Shown here: piece after piece, positions 7,943 to 18,500 of the stretch
Layout: the number at the start of each line of letters is the position of its first letter
Position numbering within the stretch: the first letter of the stretch is position 1
Assembly (NCBI GenBank): GCA_965250025.1
Contig: OZ252283.1
Span: forward strand, 744,001-808,000
Direction: 5' to 3'
From: CBDDLD01 sp965250025
Lineage (GTDB): Bacteria > Bacteroidota > Bacteroidia > Flavobacteriales > Flavobacteriaceae
Length of the DNA: 64,000 nt
Position numbers and translations under genes: made by a program
The notes under the pieces: generated by a model
The model's input: the letters and a program-made list of their open reading frames with translations, nothing else
The model's database searches: none
What the model was told of the DNA's origin: nothing

Positions 7943-9454
7943 TTAGTTTAGACTTTTAATGGTCTTTAGGGCGATGCTCAAAGGTTGGTCTTTATGGTTC
8001 CTGAAATCTTCATAGGACTGCACAACCCTAATGTCTGGTTTTATACCACCTCCCTTTTGTTGATCGGCTAGTATTGAGACATCTTGCTCAAGGTCAACAA
8101 TAGAGAAAGTGAGTAACAGTTTAGAGTTGGGCAATTCGTATGTTACAGGGATGTGCCCTGTATGCCCGTAGTAACCACCAAGGGTTTCTTCGCCAATAAC
8201 CGTGCTATTAGCGTCGCTTTTTACCAAGCTGGCAAATAATGAGCCTGCTGAAGCTACAAAAGGATCGACCAATAAAACTAGGTTGCCATTAAAAGCATTT
8301 TTGTTGGGTTGCCAAATAGGGTTAAACGTTTTGTTTTGGTAGTATTTGCCGTTCTTGTAAATGGAATGTTCCTCTTTTAATTCTAAGGGAAGCTCATCTA
8401 TATCGTCGTCGACATAATATTCGGTAAATGGAATATCCTGAAATAGGGTGAATGCCGAAGTGTTTTCCCTAAAATTACGTTGTGTTAGGTAAGAATATAA
8501 TAACAGGTCGTTGGGGTCGTTACCGCCACCATTGCCCCGAATATCGACAATAAGGTTTTTCGTTTTCGTATCTCTTATACTCGTAAACACCGAATCTAAA
8601 AACTTAGCGTAGGCCTTGTGTCCGTTAGAATCTGAGCCACCTATGCCAAATGTTTTTACGGTTAAAAGTCCAGTATTTATGCTATCTAAAAGCTTGTAGC
8701 TGTAGTCTTGCGGGTGGCGTGTATCGTAGGGTTTTGAAAAGCGTTTGCTGTAGGTTTTGTAAAAGGTATCGTAGCTTACACTCTGTAACCTTACTTTTTT
8801 TGTGGTTTCAGAACGATTGTCCTTGTAGCCAATAGTAAATGTATTTTGTTTGCCCAAAGCCAAATAGATGTAAAAGGCTTGCCAATCTGTAGAAACACTT
8901 GCGTGTTTGCCAGATGTATTAAATCCATCTGTGCTGATGTAGCTAGAAATACGCTTTAAAAATTCATCTTTAGGAATGCCATTTACTGTAATAATTTCGC
9001 TGCCTAAGGGTATGTCTTGATGCTTAGTGTTGGTGTACAGTTCGCGGTCAATAACTTTTAGTGGTAACGGAAAAAACACCTTTTGTGTATTTAGTGCTTG
9101 GTCTAAACTGTCGGGGTAAGCTAGGCTGTTATGACAACTGCCCGTGTAGTCTATTACATTCCAAATAAGGTTGTAAAAATCACGATAAGAAGTGTATGCT
9201 GTAATCTGCTTTTTGTTTACTATAAATATCGAATCTACTTGAGATTTGTTTCGGTATTTGTAAAGCCCAGCATTTGCTGTTTCAAAGATAGATTGAAACA
9301 CCGCAAAATCTTTCTGCATTGCTTGTTCTGCCAATGTATATTCAGATGTTGAGGTATTTTTGTCTGTATTTGGTTTGCACCACACAAGTGTTATTAGTAG
9401 TAAGATATAAATACTATTTTTGATGCTATCTTTTACTGAATGTCTTAGGCGCAT
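7943..9454 (-). CDS. S41-family peptidase lipoprotein
   Basis: This is a carboxyl-terminal-processing-type serine peptidase of family S41. The core has LIVDIRGNGGGNDPND followed by LVDPFVASAGSLFASL, where S402 in the SAGS motif is the probable nucleophile, and later GGYYGHTGHIPVTYELPNS. The frame is open to 9529, but I chose ATG 9454 (503 aa). It places a good lipoprotein signal right at the N-terminus (SIYILLLITLVWC, lipobox LVWC, Cys about residue 23), and the longer form would run through the terminator hairpin at 9491-9540. The mature protein should be lipid-anchored in the cell envelope and cleave unstructured protein tails. The substrate is unknown. The secreted hydrolase gene follows on the same strand. 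Confidence 0.85.
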   Translation of the reverse strand: MRLRHSVKDSIKNSIYILLLITLVWCKPNTDKNTSTSEYTLAEQAMQKDFAVFQSIFETANAGLYKYRNKSQVDSIFIVNKKQITAYTSYRDFYNLIWNVIDYTGSCHNSLAYPDSLDQALNTQKVFFPLPLKVIDRELYTNTKHQDIPLGSEIITVNGIPKDEFLKRISSYISTDGFNTSGKHASVSTDWQAFYIYLALGKQNTFTIGYKDNRSETTKKVRLQSVSYDTFYKTYSKRFSKPYDTRHPQDYSYKLLDSINTGLLTVKTFGIGGSDSNGHKAYAKFLDSVFTSIRDTKTKNLIVDIRGNGGGNDPNDLLLYSYLTQRNFRENTSAFTLFQDIPFTEYYVDDDIDELPLELKEEHSIYKNGKYYQNKTFNPIWQPNKNAFNGNLVLLVDPFVASAGSLFASLVKSDANSTVIGEETLGGYYGHTGHIPVTYELPNSKLLLTFSIVDLEQDVSILADQQKGGGIKPDIRVVQSYEDFRNHKDQPLSIALKTIKSLN

Positions 9455-9490
9455 AGTTGATGTCTTTTCGTTGTTTTTATGATTGATGGT

Positions 9491-9540
9491 AAAAAAAACA
9501 GTATCTGCTTTGCAAATTATAATTGGCAAAACAGATACTG
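9491..9540 (-). terminator. Intrinsic terminator after the LamG-like T9SS gene
   Basis: Read on the minus strand, a 15-bp stem (arms 9540-9526 and 9513-9499, one mismatch) with a 12-base loop is followed directly by eight T residues (9498-9491). It sits 42 bases past the stop of the gene at 9583. It also shows that the S41 peptidase gene must start below 9491. Confidence 0.8.
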
Positions 9541-9582
9541 CATCTTCATAGTTATACGATTTTTAGAATCTAGATTTCAACA

Positions 9583-10536
9583 TTAGTCTTTAATAAAGCG
9601 TAATACTGTGGCATTGTCTTTAAACTTTATGAGATATACACCTTTGTCTAAATTGTTGATATCTATATTTTGGTTATTTTGAAGAACGCCTTGTTTTACA
9701 GATTGCCCTAATAGGTTGAAAATTTTGTAGTGTTCAAATGTTTTTAAGTTACTAACCTGTATAGTGTTTTTAGCTGGGTTAGGGAACAGTTTAGCGTTGG
9801 AGTCCAATACACTAAAATCATTAATGCCAAGTGTACCCTGTTGGCTGTAAGCTGCAGTTACCTCAGTATCGCTTAAGGCTCTGGTCCAAAGACCAATTTC
9901 ATCTAAATTGCCATTTATGGTTTGAAGTGCGCTGTTGGTAGGGTATCTAGAAAACTCAAGGAATGTTTGGTAATTAGGTGTAGCGTATATTGCTTGTGTT
10001 GATGTTGCAGATATAATTAAGTTACCATCAATATATAGTTTAGCGTTTTGGGAAGTTTGATCGTAAGAGCAAGTAATCATATGCCAATTGGTAACATCTA
10101 TAGTTGGGTTTGCATAAATTAACGCACCGTTTGAACCAGTGTTATTGCCTAATCCAAATCTAAAGCCTTGGTTTGGGATGTATACTAACGAATAGCTATA
10201 ACGGTCATAGGCGCTTCCGCCAATTCCGCCTCTATGAAATATGCGCTGAACTTTGTTAGCATCGTTAGTTCTAAACCAAAAATTAATGGTAAATGAATTT
10301 GGTGAGAAGTTTAACAGGCCAAGTGTATCACTGTTGTCAAAAGCATGGCTACCATTAACAACACCTTCTGTTACGGCAGTACTCTGAATATATCCAGCTT
10401 GGATATTAGTTATTTCGTCACTTACACCCTGAGCATCTAAACGGTAAAAATGAGCGACGTCGTTAAACGGATCTTGGGCATGTGTAACAAATGTTAATAA
10501 TGTTGAATATGCTATTAAAGTAGTTTTTTTAATCAT
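9583..10536 (-). CDS. LamG-like T9SS type A surface protein
   Basis: The 317-residue protein starts at ATG 10536, which gives a clean signal peptide (MIKKTTLIAYSTLLTFVTHA-QDPF). The frame is open upstream, but that part runs through a palindrome and has no signal features. Residues ~35-225 form a concanavalin/LamG-like jelly roll (FTINFWFRTNDANKVQRIF, WHMITCSYDQTSQNAKLYID, GNLDEIGLWTRALSDTEVTA), a sugar- or ligand-binding fold of secreted proteins. The last ~75 residues are a T9SS type A sorting domain (LFPNPAKN ... NLLGQSV ... LDKGVYLIKF), so it should cross the outer membrane by T9SS and stay at the surface or be released. A strong terminator follows. The ligand is unknown. Confidence 0.88.
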   Translation of the reverse strand: MIKKTTLIAYSTLLTFVTHAQDPFNDVAHFYRLDAQGVSDEITNIQAGYIQSTAVTEGVVNGSHAFDNSDTLGLLNFSPNSFTINFWFRTNDANKVQRIFHRGGIGGSAYDRYSYSLVYIPNQGFRFGLGNNTGSNGALIYANPTIDVTNWHMITCSYDQTSQNAKLYIDGNLIISATSTQAIYATPNYQTFLEFSRYPTNSALQTINGNLDEIGLWTRALSDTEVTAAYSQQGTLGINDFSVLDSNAKLFPNPAKNTIQVSNLKTFEHYKIFNLLGQSVKQGVLQNNQNIDINNLDKGVYLIKFKDNATVLRFIKD

Positions 10537-10600
10537 CTTATAAGGTTTTAAATTAGTATTATATCTGTTGAGAATTTTTGTTGAAAATGAGTTCTTGATA

Positions 10601-10636
10601 TGATTTTTCTTCAGATAATTATCTGAAGAAAAATCA
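10601..10636. repeat. 36-bp perfect palindrome
   Basis: Bases 10601-10618 are the exact reverse complement of 10619-10636 with no spacer (start TGATTTTTCTTC, centre GATAATTATC). It lies between the stop of the propeller T9SS gene (10689) and the start of the LamG-like T9SS gene (10536). Neither strand shows a T-run after it, so a classical intrinsic terminator is not clear. An mRNA-stabilising hairpin or a symmetric protein-binding site are alternatives. Confidence 0.7.
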
Positions 10637-10688
10637 CTCAAACTGACACTTAATAAATGAACTTAGTTCAAAATTTACAACAGGTCAA

Positions 10689-12761
10689 TTATTGTTTTAT
10701 AAAACGCAATGTATTTTGGGTGTTTTCTAGTTTTAAAAGGTACATGCCTTTTGCAAGGCTACTAATATCTATAAATGTATTAGGGGTTGTTTTGCCTTGC
10801 ATAGTTTTTTGACCCAAAAGATTGTAAATGCTGTAATTCTCAGATGTTTTTAGGTTGGTAATTTGTATGTGGTTTTTTGCAGGATTAGGATACAAACCTA
10901 TAGTTTCTAAAACGGCATCATCAATACCTAGTGTTGCTGGTGTTATGTCTATTTCATCAATAGAAAGCGCTGCCCAATCTGCTATACCATTTTGAATAAA
11001 TCTAATTTCATCTACATCATTAAAGTTCGCATTAGTTGTAAGATTCATTAAAAGCCACTGATTATTCGTAAGATTGCTATAAGGTGCTACCGCGTCTAAA
11101 ATTTGGTTGCCATTACGATATCCTATAATTAATAAACTCATTGGACTCCCTGACGGGTCGAAGTTAGGTCTTACGTAGAGACTGTTTAATTTAAAAGCGC
11201 TATTGTCATTAGCTTTGAAGGATACCGAACCTAGGGCATTGGTATTGCCACCAGCTCGGGTTAAATTTACTTGGTGGTCTCCAGCACCTCCAGGGTTTGG
11301 ACCGCCACCACCAGCTAGGGTTATGGTAACGCCACCATTACTGTTTACGGTAAAGTCCCAGCAATCTACTGTTGTTGTAGCTGAGTTGGTCTGTAAACCT
11401 GTTAAATTGCCTGCGGTTGCAGTGTCAAAATCTGAAAAGTTATCAGGAAAACACGTAACGCTAGCCTCTTCTGTAATGGAGACGTTAAATGGAAAGTCCG
11501 CTGGGGTACCACCTGGCCCACCATTTGTAGGACTTCCATTCTGAAAATTAATACCGTTAGGATATGTAGCGTTAAAGTCAATTAAAGTATTAACGTTAGT
11601 CACTCTAAACTCAAAAGTATAGCGTTCGCCTTCTGTAACAGGTACACTTCCTGTAATATCTACTTGTATGGGGTCTCCAGATTGCCCTACAACTATTTCT
11701 GGGTGTGCTTGGGTATAAATTGGTGTATCGGTAACCGTTTCTCCAACATAAATATTTAGTGTTCCAGCAGATATGGTTCCAGTGCCACCACTAATAAAGG
11801 CTACCGATTCTAATTGGCCACTACATTCTGCATCAAAAGATTGCCCCCACATATACCCGTTAGCATCGACAGAAATGTTAAAATTTGAGACTGTATGCGC
11901 CACGGTGCAAGTGTTTGGGTTATTGGGGAGCTCATATTTAATGATTCTATCATTACCTACATCTGCAATAAACAGATTATTGTCAAAAACAGTGATGTCA
12001 CTTGGTGAAGTATTACTAATATCATTTAAAGTAGTTAGTAATGAAATTGTTCCTGTTGGGTCTGTGATATCAAAACTTAAAATTTCTCTTGTATTACTTT
12101 TTACGAAATATATGGTGTTAGCTATTCGTGATATACCAGAATTCGCACCAGTTATTCCTGGGAAATCTTCAGGTGTTATAACGTTCTCTACTGTAGGATT
12201 AGCTTCTGTTACGTCAAATTTTAATATTTGTCCGAAGTCAGCAATGTAAACATCATTATCAATTCGTACAAAATCGCTAATGCCAGTAAAACCAGCAATA
12301 GAACCATTAATAACTAACTCTGCTGTAGGATTATTTGAAGATAGGTCAAATTTTATGATATTCGCAGGTGCACCCGACACACCATATAAATAATTATTAT
12401 ATACAAATATACCTTGAGGAAAAGCTAGACCATTAAAAAAATCTTGCCTAGTTGCCGGTAGTGTAGATGTTATGTCTACTTTAGAAATTCTGTTGTTTTC
12501 AGTGATATATAAAGTGTCATCATTAAATACGAGTTCTCTTGGTGTATCCAAGCCAGTAACCACCTCTACTGGTGTAGGATTGGTTTGGGTAAGATCAATT
12601 TTTACAACTCTATTTGCTGCAATTTCCACAATGTATAAATCGTTACCATTTACAGCAAGTCCTCGCGGGTTACTTAATCCTGTAAGAATCTCTGTAGTTT
12701 GTGCAGAAACTGTTGTTAAAAGGGAGAAAAATAATCCCAGTAAAACGTAATAATTTTTCAT
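10689..12761 (-). CDS. NHL/SMP-30-like beta-propeller T9SS type A protein
   Basis: The 690-residue product opens with a signal peptide (YYVLLGLFFSLLTTVSA-QTTE). Residues ~25-285 are beta-propeller repeats of the NHL/streptogramin-lyase kind, with recurring GLxxPRGLAVNGNDLYIVE, LYITENNRISKVD and DNDVYIADFGQILKFD. A beta-sandwich (~285-430) and a second carbohydrate-module-like region (~440-605, NLTGLQTNSATTTVDCWDF) follow. The last ~75 residues are a T9SS type A sorting domain (LYPNPAKN ... YNLLGQKT ... LAKGMYLLKL). It should be secreted through T9SS. The tail is close to that of the next gene, so the two may be co-secreted. The enzymatic or binding role is unknown. Confidence 0.88.
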   Translation of the reverse strand: MKNYYVLLGLFFSLLTTVSAQTTEILTGLSNPRGLAVNGNDLYIVEIAANRVVKIDLTQTNPTPVEVVTGLDTPRELVFNDDTLYITENNRISKVDITSTLPATRQDFFNGLAFPQGIFVYNNYLYGVSGAPANIIKFDLSSNNPTAELVINGSIAGFTGISDFVRIDNDVYIADFGQILKFDVTEANPTVENVITPEDFPGITGANSGISRIANTIYFVKSNTREILSFDITDPTGTISLLTTLNDISNTSPSDITVFDNNLFIADVGNDRIIKYELPNNPNTCTVAHTVSNFNISVDANGYMWGQSFDAECSGQLESVAFISGGTGTISAGTLNIYVGETVTDTPIYTQAHPEIVVGQSGDPIQVDITGSVPVTEGERYTFEFRVTNVNTLIDFNATYPNGINFQNGSPTNGGPGGTPADFPFNVSITEEASVTCFPDNFSDFDTATAGNLTGLQTNSATTTVDCWDFTVNSNGGVTITLAGGGGPNPGGAGDHQVNLTRAGGNTNALGSVSFKANDNSAFKLNSLYVRPNFDPSGSPMSLLIIGYRNGNQILDAVAPYSNLTNNQWLLMNLTTNANFNDVDEIRFIQNGIADWAALSIDEIDITPATLGIDDAVLETIGLYPNPAKNHIQITNLKTSENYSIYNLLGQKTMQGKTTPNTFIDISSLAKGMYLLKLENTQNTLRFIKQ

Positions 12762-13105
12762 AAATTTTTGCTTTTAATTTTTATAAGAATAAAATGCAAA
12801 GTCACGAAAAATCTATAGGCATTATATAATACCTTTTGGGTTAATTTTATTTATTGTTTATGAAAAAAAGAGTTAATAATTCATCTATATTTAAGCTTTT
12901 TTATACTTACTTAAAAGTCATATTATAATATAAGACATTAAATGTTTCTTGTATTTCTGGAATTTCAATTTGTATTCATAATCAGACCATTCATTTGTGT
13001 TTAAATCGTTATTAAAACAGAAAAAAGGGAACATGTTTGAATAACAACATTTTATACTATTGTTTTCGCAATAACGTTATTAAAAATTAAATAGGGATAA
13101 TGGTA
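12762..13105. other. Intergenic region, 344 bases, no gene seen
   Basis: This very AT-rich gap separates the type A propeller gene (start at 12761) from the end of the type B cluster (13106), both on the minus strand. A near-consensus -7 element TGACTTTG (12804-12797, minus) could drive the propeller gene. A 12-bp perfect palindrome AATAACGTTATT lies at 13070-13081, just beyond the stop of the type B gene. I found no T-tract terminator. Confidence 0.4.
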
Positions 13106-15451
13106 TTACCGTCGCAATGCAAAATGTCCGGTATAGGTTCTGCCATCTAAAAATGTAATGACAAACCAATAATCATCACTAGGCAGACGATTGCCATTAA
13201 GCGTACCGTCCCAACCGCCATTAAATGCATTGAGCTGGGTGATGAGTTTACCATAGCGGTTAAAGATTTGAAGATTAGCCCGGTCATTAAATGATGTTCC
13301 GCCACCACTAATGCGCCAAGTATCATTATCACCATCACCATTAGGCGTAAAGAATTTTGGGAATCCAATAACAGAGAATGTATAAGAAATAATACCACAG
13401 CCGTTTCGGTCTCTGACATATACGGTATGAAACCCTCTGCTTAAATTGGTAAATACATTGCTTTCCTGATAAAATCCATCTGGGTCGTCCAAAGCATAAT
13501 CATAAAACCCCTCGCCAGTAACATTCACCGTAACCGTATTATTCAGGTCAATACCTTCTACAGTTACATCCTCTATCACAGCTATATCAGAAGCATTTAC
13601 GGTGATGGTTCGACGCGATGAACAGCCGTTAGGATCTGTAACAATTACCGTGTATATTCCGGGTTCATTGATCTCATTAAACGTGGTGGTCACTTCTGTA
13701 GTCACACCATTAAATAACCATTCGTAATAGTAGTTGTTAGGCAGGTCGTTAAGTACACCACCAAATAGTGTTATGGTTTCCGGGAAAGTATTCAAACAAT
13801 ATAAAATACTTTCATCCGCTTCTAAAACCGGCGTGTACAGTACATTTAAATTGACGGTGGTGATGGCAAAACATGCAGTGCTGCTAAGAATCCTTACGAA
13901 AAGTGTCTGCGTATCGGGAGTGGTGTTTTCGTAAGTGTTTGGCAATGGATTCTGTGCATTAATGGCATCTGTTTCCGTTTCGTAATAGCGGATAACGGCA
14001 TCCGCAGGCACTACATTTTGCAGGGTATTGGAAATATCATTCAGGTTAAAGCTGGCAAATCCATCTATAACATCCCCATCACAAGCTTCTAAAGGCGGAA
14101 TACTAATCGTTGTACTGGTTAATGCCTGAAGTTCTACTTCTGCAATATCAAAACAGTTATTGTCATTGACCACACGAGCGTATACGGTTTGAAATGGTAC
14201 TGTATTCTGAAAGTTGGTAATGCCATTGATCGCATCAGTATTAGCTAGGGCATCTGCTTCAGACAAATAAAATGCAGAGACCGATAAGGCATTATTACCA
14301 TTGGTGAGTTGATTGGCAGCATTGTTCAGATTGAAAGTAGTCAAACCGTCGGTATTATCATCACACTCTGCCAATATAGCGTTAGATACTACAGGCAATG
14401 GGGTATATTCTACAATGATTTCACCATAAGAAATGCAATTGTTATCGAGATAGACTTCGACATTGTATGTTCCGGGCATTGAAACTTCATACTGCGGACA
14501 ATCGTTGCATGGTGCCGGCGTATCGGGAATACCATTAAAAGACCAGAGGTAACTGGCATTGTTCTGAAAGGCATTTAAGGTTAAAGTATCACCCTCACAT
14601 ACCGCATTATTTGTTGCTATCAAGCGGTTAGGGCCCAGATCGGTGGACAGTTGAAAACTACCGGCTTCTAGAAATACGGCCGAATCGAATCTGAAATTCT
14701 GCTCATCGGCTATAACCAGTTTAACATGGTAGACCTCGTTAGGCATTACATCTGCCGTTGCTGTAAGTACTGTCGTTTGGCCGTTAAAATTGATGGGCGC
14801 ATTGGTGCCGTTATAACCTTCAAAATAGGTCTCGTTGATGGGCGGACACGCTCCGGGTATTCCTGAAGATACCGTAGTCACTTTTACCGGCGTATTGGTA
14901 TTCGGTACCAGAGCAATATTGGTATATGGCGCTTGTGTAGCAGCTGCCGGACGTATAAGAAAACCAAACAGATCGGAGAACTGACAGGTATTGGCATTGT
15001 TTTCCTGATATTCTTCCGAAGCAAAAAGGTACCTGAAGCTCACCTGGGTAGCAATAGAGGTGAAGTCGAATTCAATAATGGTAGCATTGGTGGTATTGCT
15101 TTCGTTCAATACGGTTTCCAGATCATTGTCGCCCAGCCAGTTGGTAGCATTATCGTCACTGAGATTGTTATTAGGCCCCGGAACATTACTCAGACGTCCG
15201 GTACTCAAAACAATACCGCTTTGAAAAGGGAAATTAGTGCCGGTAGCATCAAAAAAGCCATAGCTTTGGTCTGCACCATTAAAATTACCGCCAACGACAT
15301 TCGTTACCACAACGTTCTCAATACAATCACTGTCAATGAGAATGTCTTCAATAAGTTGCTGCGGACTGTATGTTTGACTGTCTACCGTAATATTCTGCGA
15401 ATGTACTATTGCAGATAGTACTATAGCAATCAGGGTTAATATATGTTTCAT
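13106..15451 (-). CDS. Choice-of-anchor L T9SS type B surface protein
   Basis: The start ATG at 15451 gives a signal peptide (MKHILTLIAIVLSAIVHS-QNIT), 781 aa in all. Residues ~20-265 match the choice-of-anchor L domain (GIVLSTGRLSNVPGPNN, FRYLFASEEYQENN, FEGYNG, VKLVIADEQNFRFDSAVFLE). An Ig-like region with WSFNG comes next, then two copies of the ~94-residue CDDxxDGxxxFxL module, another Ig/PKD-like segment, and the type B sorting domain (FPKFFTPNGDGDNDTW ... NRYGKLI ... GWDGTLNG ... GHFALRR). It should be exported by T9SS and held at the surface as an adhesin-like protein. It is the last gene of the run that starts with the ABC transporter at 30027. Confidence 0.9.
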   Translation of the reverse strand: MKHILTLIAIVLSAIVHSQNITVDSQTYSPQQLIEDILIDSDCIENVVVTNVVGGNFNGADQSYGFFDATGTNFPFQSGIVLSTGRLSNVPGPNNNLSDDNATNWLGDNDLETVLNESNTTNATIIEFDFTSIATQVSFRYLFASEEYQENNANTCQFSDLFGFLIRPAAATQAPYTNIALVPNTNTPVKVTTVSSGIPGACPPINETYFEGYNGTNAPINFNGQTTVLTATADVMPNEVYHVKLVIADEQNFRFDSAVFLEAGSFQLSTDLGPNRLIATNNAVCEGDTLTLNAFQNNASYLWSFNGIPDTPAPCNDCPQYEVSMPGTYNVEVYLDNNCISYGEIIVEYTPLPVVSNAILAECDDNTDGLTTFNLNNAANQLTNGNNALSVSAFYLSEADALANTDAINGITNFQNTVPFQTVYARVVNDNNCFDIAEVELQALTSTTISIPPLEACDGDVIDGFASFNLNDISNTLQNVVPADAVIRYYETETDAINAQNPLPNTYENTTPDTQTLFVRILSSTACFAITTVNLNVLYTPVLEADESILYCLNTFPETITLFGGVLNDLPNNYYYEWLFNGVTTEVTTTFNEINEPGIYTVIVTDPNGCSSRRTITVNASDIAVIEDVTVEGIDLNNTVTVNVTGEGFYDYALDDPDGFYQESNVFTNLSRGFHTVYVRDRNGCGIISYTFSVIGFPKFFTPNGDGDNDTWRISGGGTSFNDRANLQIFNRYGKLITQLNAFNGGWDGTLNGNRLPSDDYWFVITFLDGRTYTGHFALRR

Positions 15452-15552
15452 CAAAAAAATATCAGCATGCAAAAATACGCATAGAATGCTATTCTTTTGA
15501 CCTAAGAAATGTTAAAGAATGGTGTTATGGTTCAAAAGCTAAAAATACCTGA

Positions 15553-18500
15553 CTAACGTCGCAGCGCAAAATGCCCTTTGACCTCAAAAGATTCATTGCC
15601 ACGCTGTACTTTGGCCAGATACCAATAATCACTGGCAGGCATTTTATGACCATTGTAAGTACCATCCCATCCACGAGTGTTAGCGCCCAGTTGCTTGAGG
15701 AGTTTGCCATAACGATCAAAAATATAAATGATAGTACCCGGTAAGGTTTCTACACCGCTGATGTGCCAGGTATCAAAATCACCATCGTTATTTGGTGTCA
15801 TAAACTTAGGCGCATCAATCACCAGAACGTCTTCAGTAACTTCCGAGCAACCGTTAACATCTATAATGGTAATCGTATGGTATCCCAGCCCTACGTTTTC
15901 GAAAATATTCGATTCCTGAGGTTCGCCATCATCTAACTGGTAAAGGTAATCACCGATACCACTAACGGTTATGGTAATATTATTAGGGTCAGAGAAATCT
16001 ATAGTTTCAGTAACTTCAATGGTAGCTGCTTCAGATTCTGATACACTAAATGTTCTTGTGTTTTCGCAACCGGAGATAGTGGTTACCGTTACCCAATAGG
16101 TGCCAATCTCTGTAATTTCAATTTCTGGAGTAGTAGCATTGGTAGACCACAGGTAAGTATCGCCTGTAGTATTGGTATTAGCACTGACAATCAAAGGCAG
16201 GTTGTCTAAACAGATGACCTGATCTTCTATATCTATAAAAGGCAGTGGATTAATCACTGTAGTAAACTGTGCAAGGGTATAACAACCTGTAGTATTGTTT
16301 TCTACCCGTACATATATAACTTCACCATCAAAGGCCATGTATTCATCATCGACAGCATCAGTGCCGGCATTGGCATTAGCTTCATCGTTGTAATAGGTAA
16401 TGCTAAAATCATTAGCATTTTGACCGCCTAACAGGGTAGTATTTTGTTGTGCCAGATTGAATTCTAGTATGCCGTCAAAATCATCATCACAAGCTACAAG
16501 GTCTTGTGGCGTATTGACTATAGGCAACGGGTTGACATTAAGATTGAACGGGTATACTGTATAACAACGTGTGGTTATAAACTCCACTCTGGCATACAAT
16601 ACATCACTATTCGTTTGGTAGGTATAATTGGTATCTAACGGATTTTCGTTGGCAATAGCATCTGCTTCCGTAGCAAAGTAGGTTCTTAAAACGTTTATAT
16701 TGGTATTGGTGATGATGGCATCAATTTCTGAAAGATCAAAGCTGTTATCTGCATTATCACAGATGTCATAGGTTTGAAAATCATTGATTGCCGGAGGAAG
16801 ATTCACATTTAAAACAATCGGAACTGCAACGTAACAGTTTGAGATGGTATTGGTAACTTTAAGGTATACTGTTTGTGGACTGGTTGTATTTTGATAGTTT
16901 TCCGGGGTACTTATGGCATTCGTATTTGCTTCTACATCTTCCAGAGTCTCAAAATAGTCCAGTACGATATCATCTTGTCGTACATCTAAAACATCCAATT
17001 CGGCTCCCGTGAGGTCAAAGGTTGTAATACCATCATAGTTGTTGTCACACTGGGTGATGGCTTGTGCCGGATTTACTTCTGGTACCTGAATGACATTAAG
17101 CTCAAAAGCGGTAATGGAATTACATATGGTACCATTATCTATCTGAACATAGATCTGTTGTGGGTTAACACTATTGGTAAATTGTAGTGGTATAGGATTA
17201 GTACCTTGCTCGGCATCTGCTTGAGAGGTGTAAAATGTAATATTGAGAGTGTCATTAATACCCTGGCTTATTTCTGTGATTTTAGAAGACAGGTCAAACG
17301 TTTCGCTGCCATTATTACTAATATCATCACAAACAAAAATATCTGTTGGTGCATTAAATAATGGGTTTGTACCCACTTCAATAATAAATGAAGCCGTACC
17401 ATAACAATCCTGATCACTCAGATTTTCCACTCTGGCTATAATGGTTTGTGGTGTGCTGGTGTTTTGGTAAGCGACATCCTTATCTATGGCATTGATACGA
17501 TTATCCGCGTCGGCCTGATTGCGATAATACAATACTTGCTTGCCAGCTTGTCCGTTGAGGATTTCTGCGTCTTTGGTATTGAAGATAAAATCGCCTATAC
17601 CATCACTGTTGTCCTCACATATTTTGTAATTGCTGATCTCGGTAAATACCGGTAGAGTATTTACCGTAATACTTAAAATTTCGGTAGAATGGCATCCCGT
17701 AATGGTATTTACTACTCTAATATATACACTTTCGGTTTGTGCGTTATAGTTCTCAGGGTTGGTTATGTCGTTGTTTCCAGAGTCAGCATCAGCCTGTGAA
17801 TTATGAAATGTAATGTCACGATCGGTAGTGCTGGTAACAACATCAGGAATTACTGCATTTAGATCTACGATGAAAAAGGCATCCTGATCATCATCACAGA
17901 TCACTATCGGTGTAGGTGATGTGCTTACTGGTGCCGGTAATACCTCTATACTAAAACTATTTCTACTGGCACAGCCTGTAGCGCTCGATCGGATTCGGGT
18001 ATAAAACGTCTGTGGATTGCTGGTATTTGCATAAAAGGTTGGTAATGCGTTGCTATCATTGATAGCATCAGCTTCAGTAGCAAAATAAGATACTGTAAAA
18101 TTGGTGTCTCCTTCTGTGATCTGAGAGTCAAAATCAGACAGATTGATTGTTGTAAAACCATCCTGATCTTCATCACAAACCGATACCATACCTATAGAGT
18201 TAAACTCAATGATTGGTTGAATGATGAGTTCTATTTCTGCCACTTCAGTACATGTGAGACTATTGAGTTCTATATACAAGATCTGAGGATAACTATCCGC
18301 TACATAAGGTACACTGGTATCAATAGGGTTGGTTTGATTGTCCCTGTCACTCTCAGTTTCGTAGAAGGTGACGGTGACATCTGGCAGATCGTTAATAATA
18401 CCTGTAGCAACGGCGTCCAAATTAAAAGATTCGGTATTATCATTCCCGATATCGCATAACGTAGAATTTCTAATATTGGTGCCTGTTAACAATAGGTTAG

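Noticed and set aside
9455..9529. Longer start for the S41 peptidase
   Set aside because: The extension would cross the terminator hairpin at 9491-9540 and hide the lipoprotein signal; ATG 9454 is better.
11203..12750. Plus-strand frames of 90-160 codons inside the propeller T9SS gene
   Set aside because: They lie antisense to a gene with a signal peptide and sorting domain, have unusual Val/Pro-rich composition and no plausible start signals.
13070..13081. 12-bp palindrome AATAACGTTATT as a terminator
   Set aside because: Short, AT-rich and without a following T-run; chance occurrence is likely in this composition.
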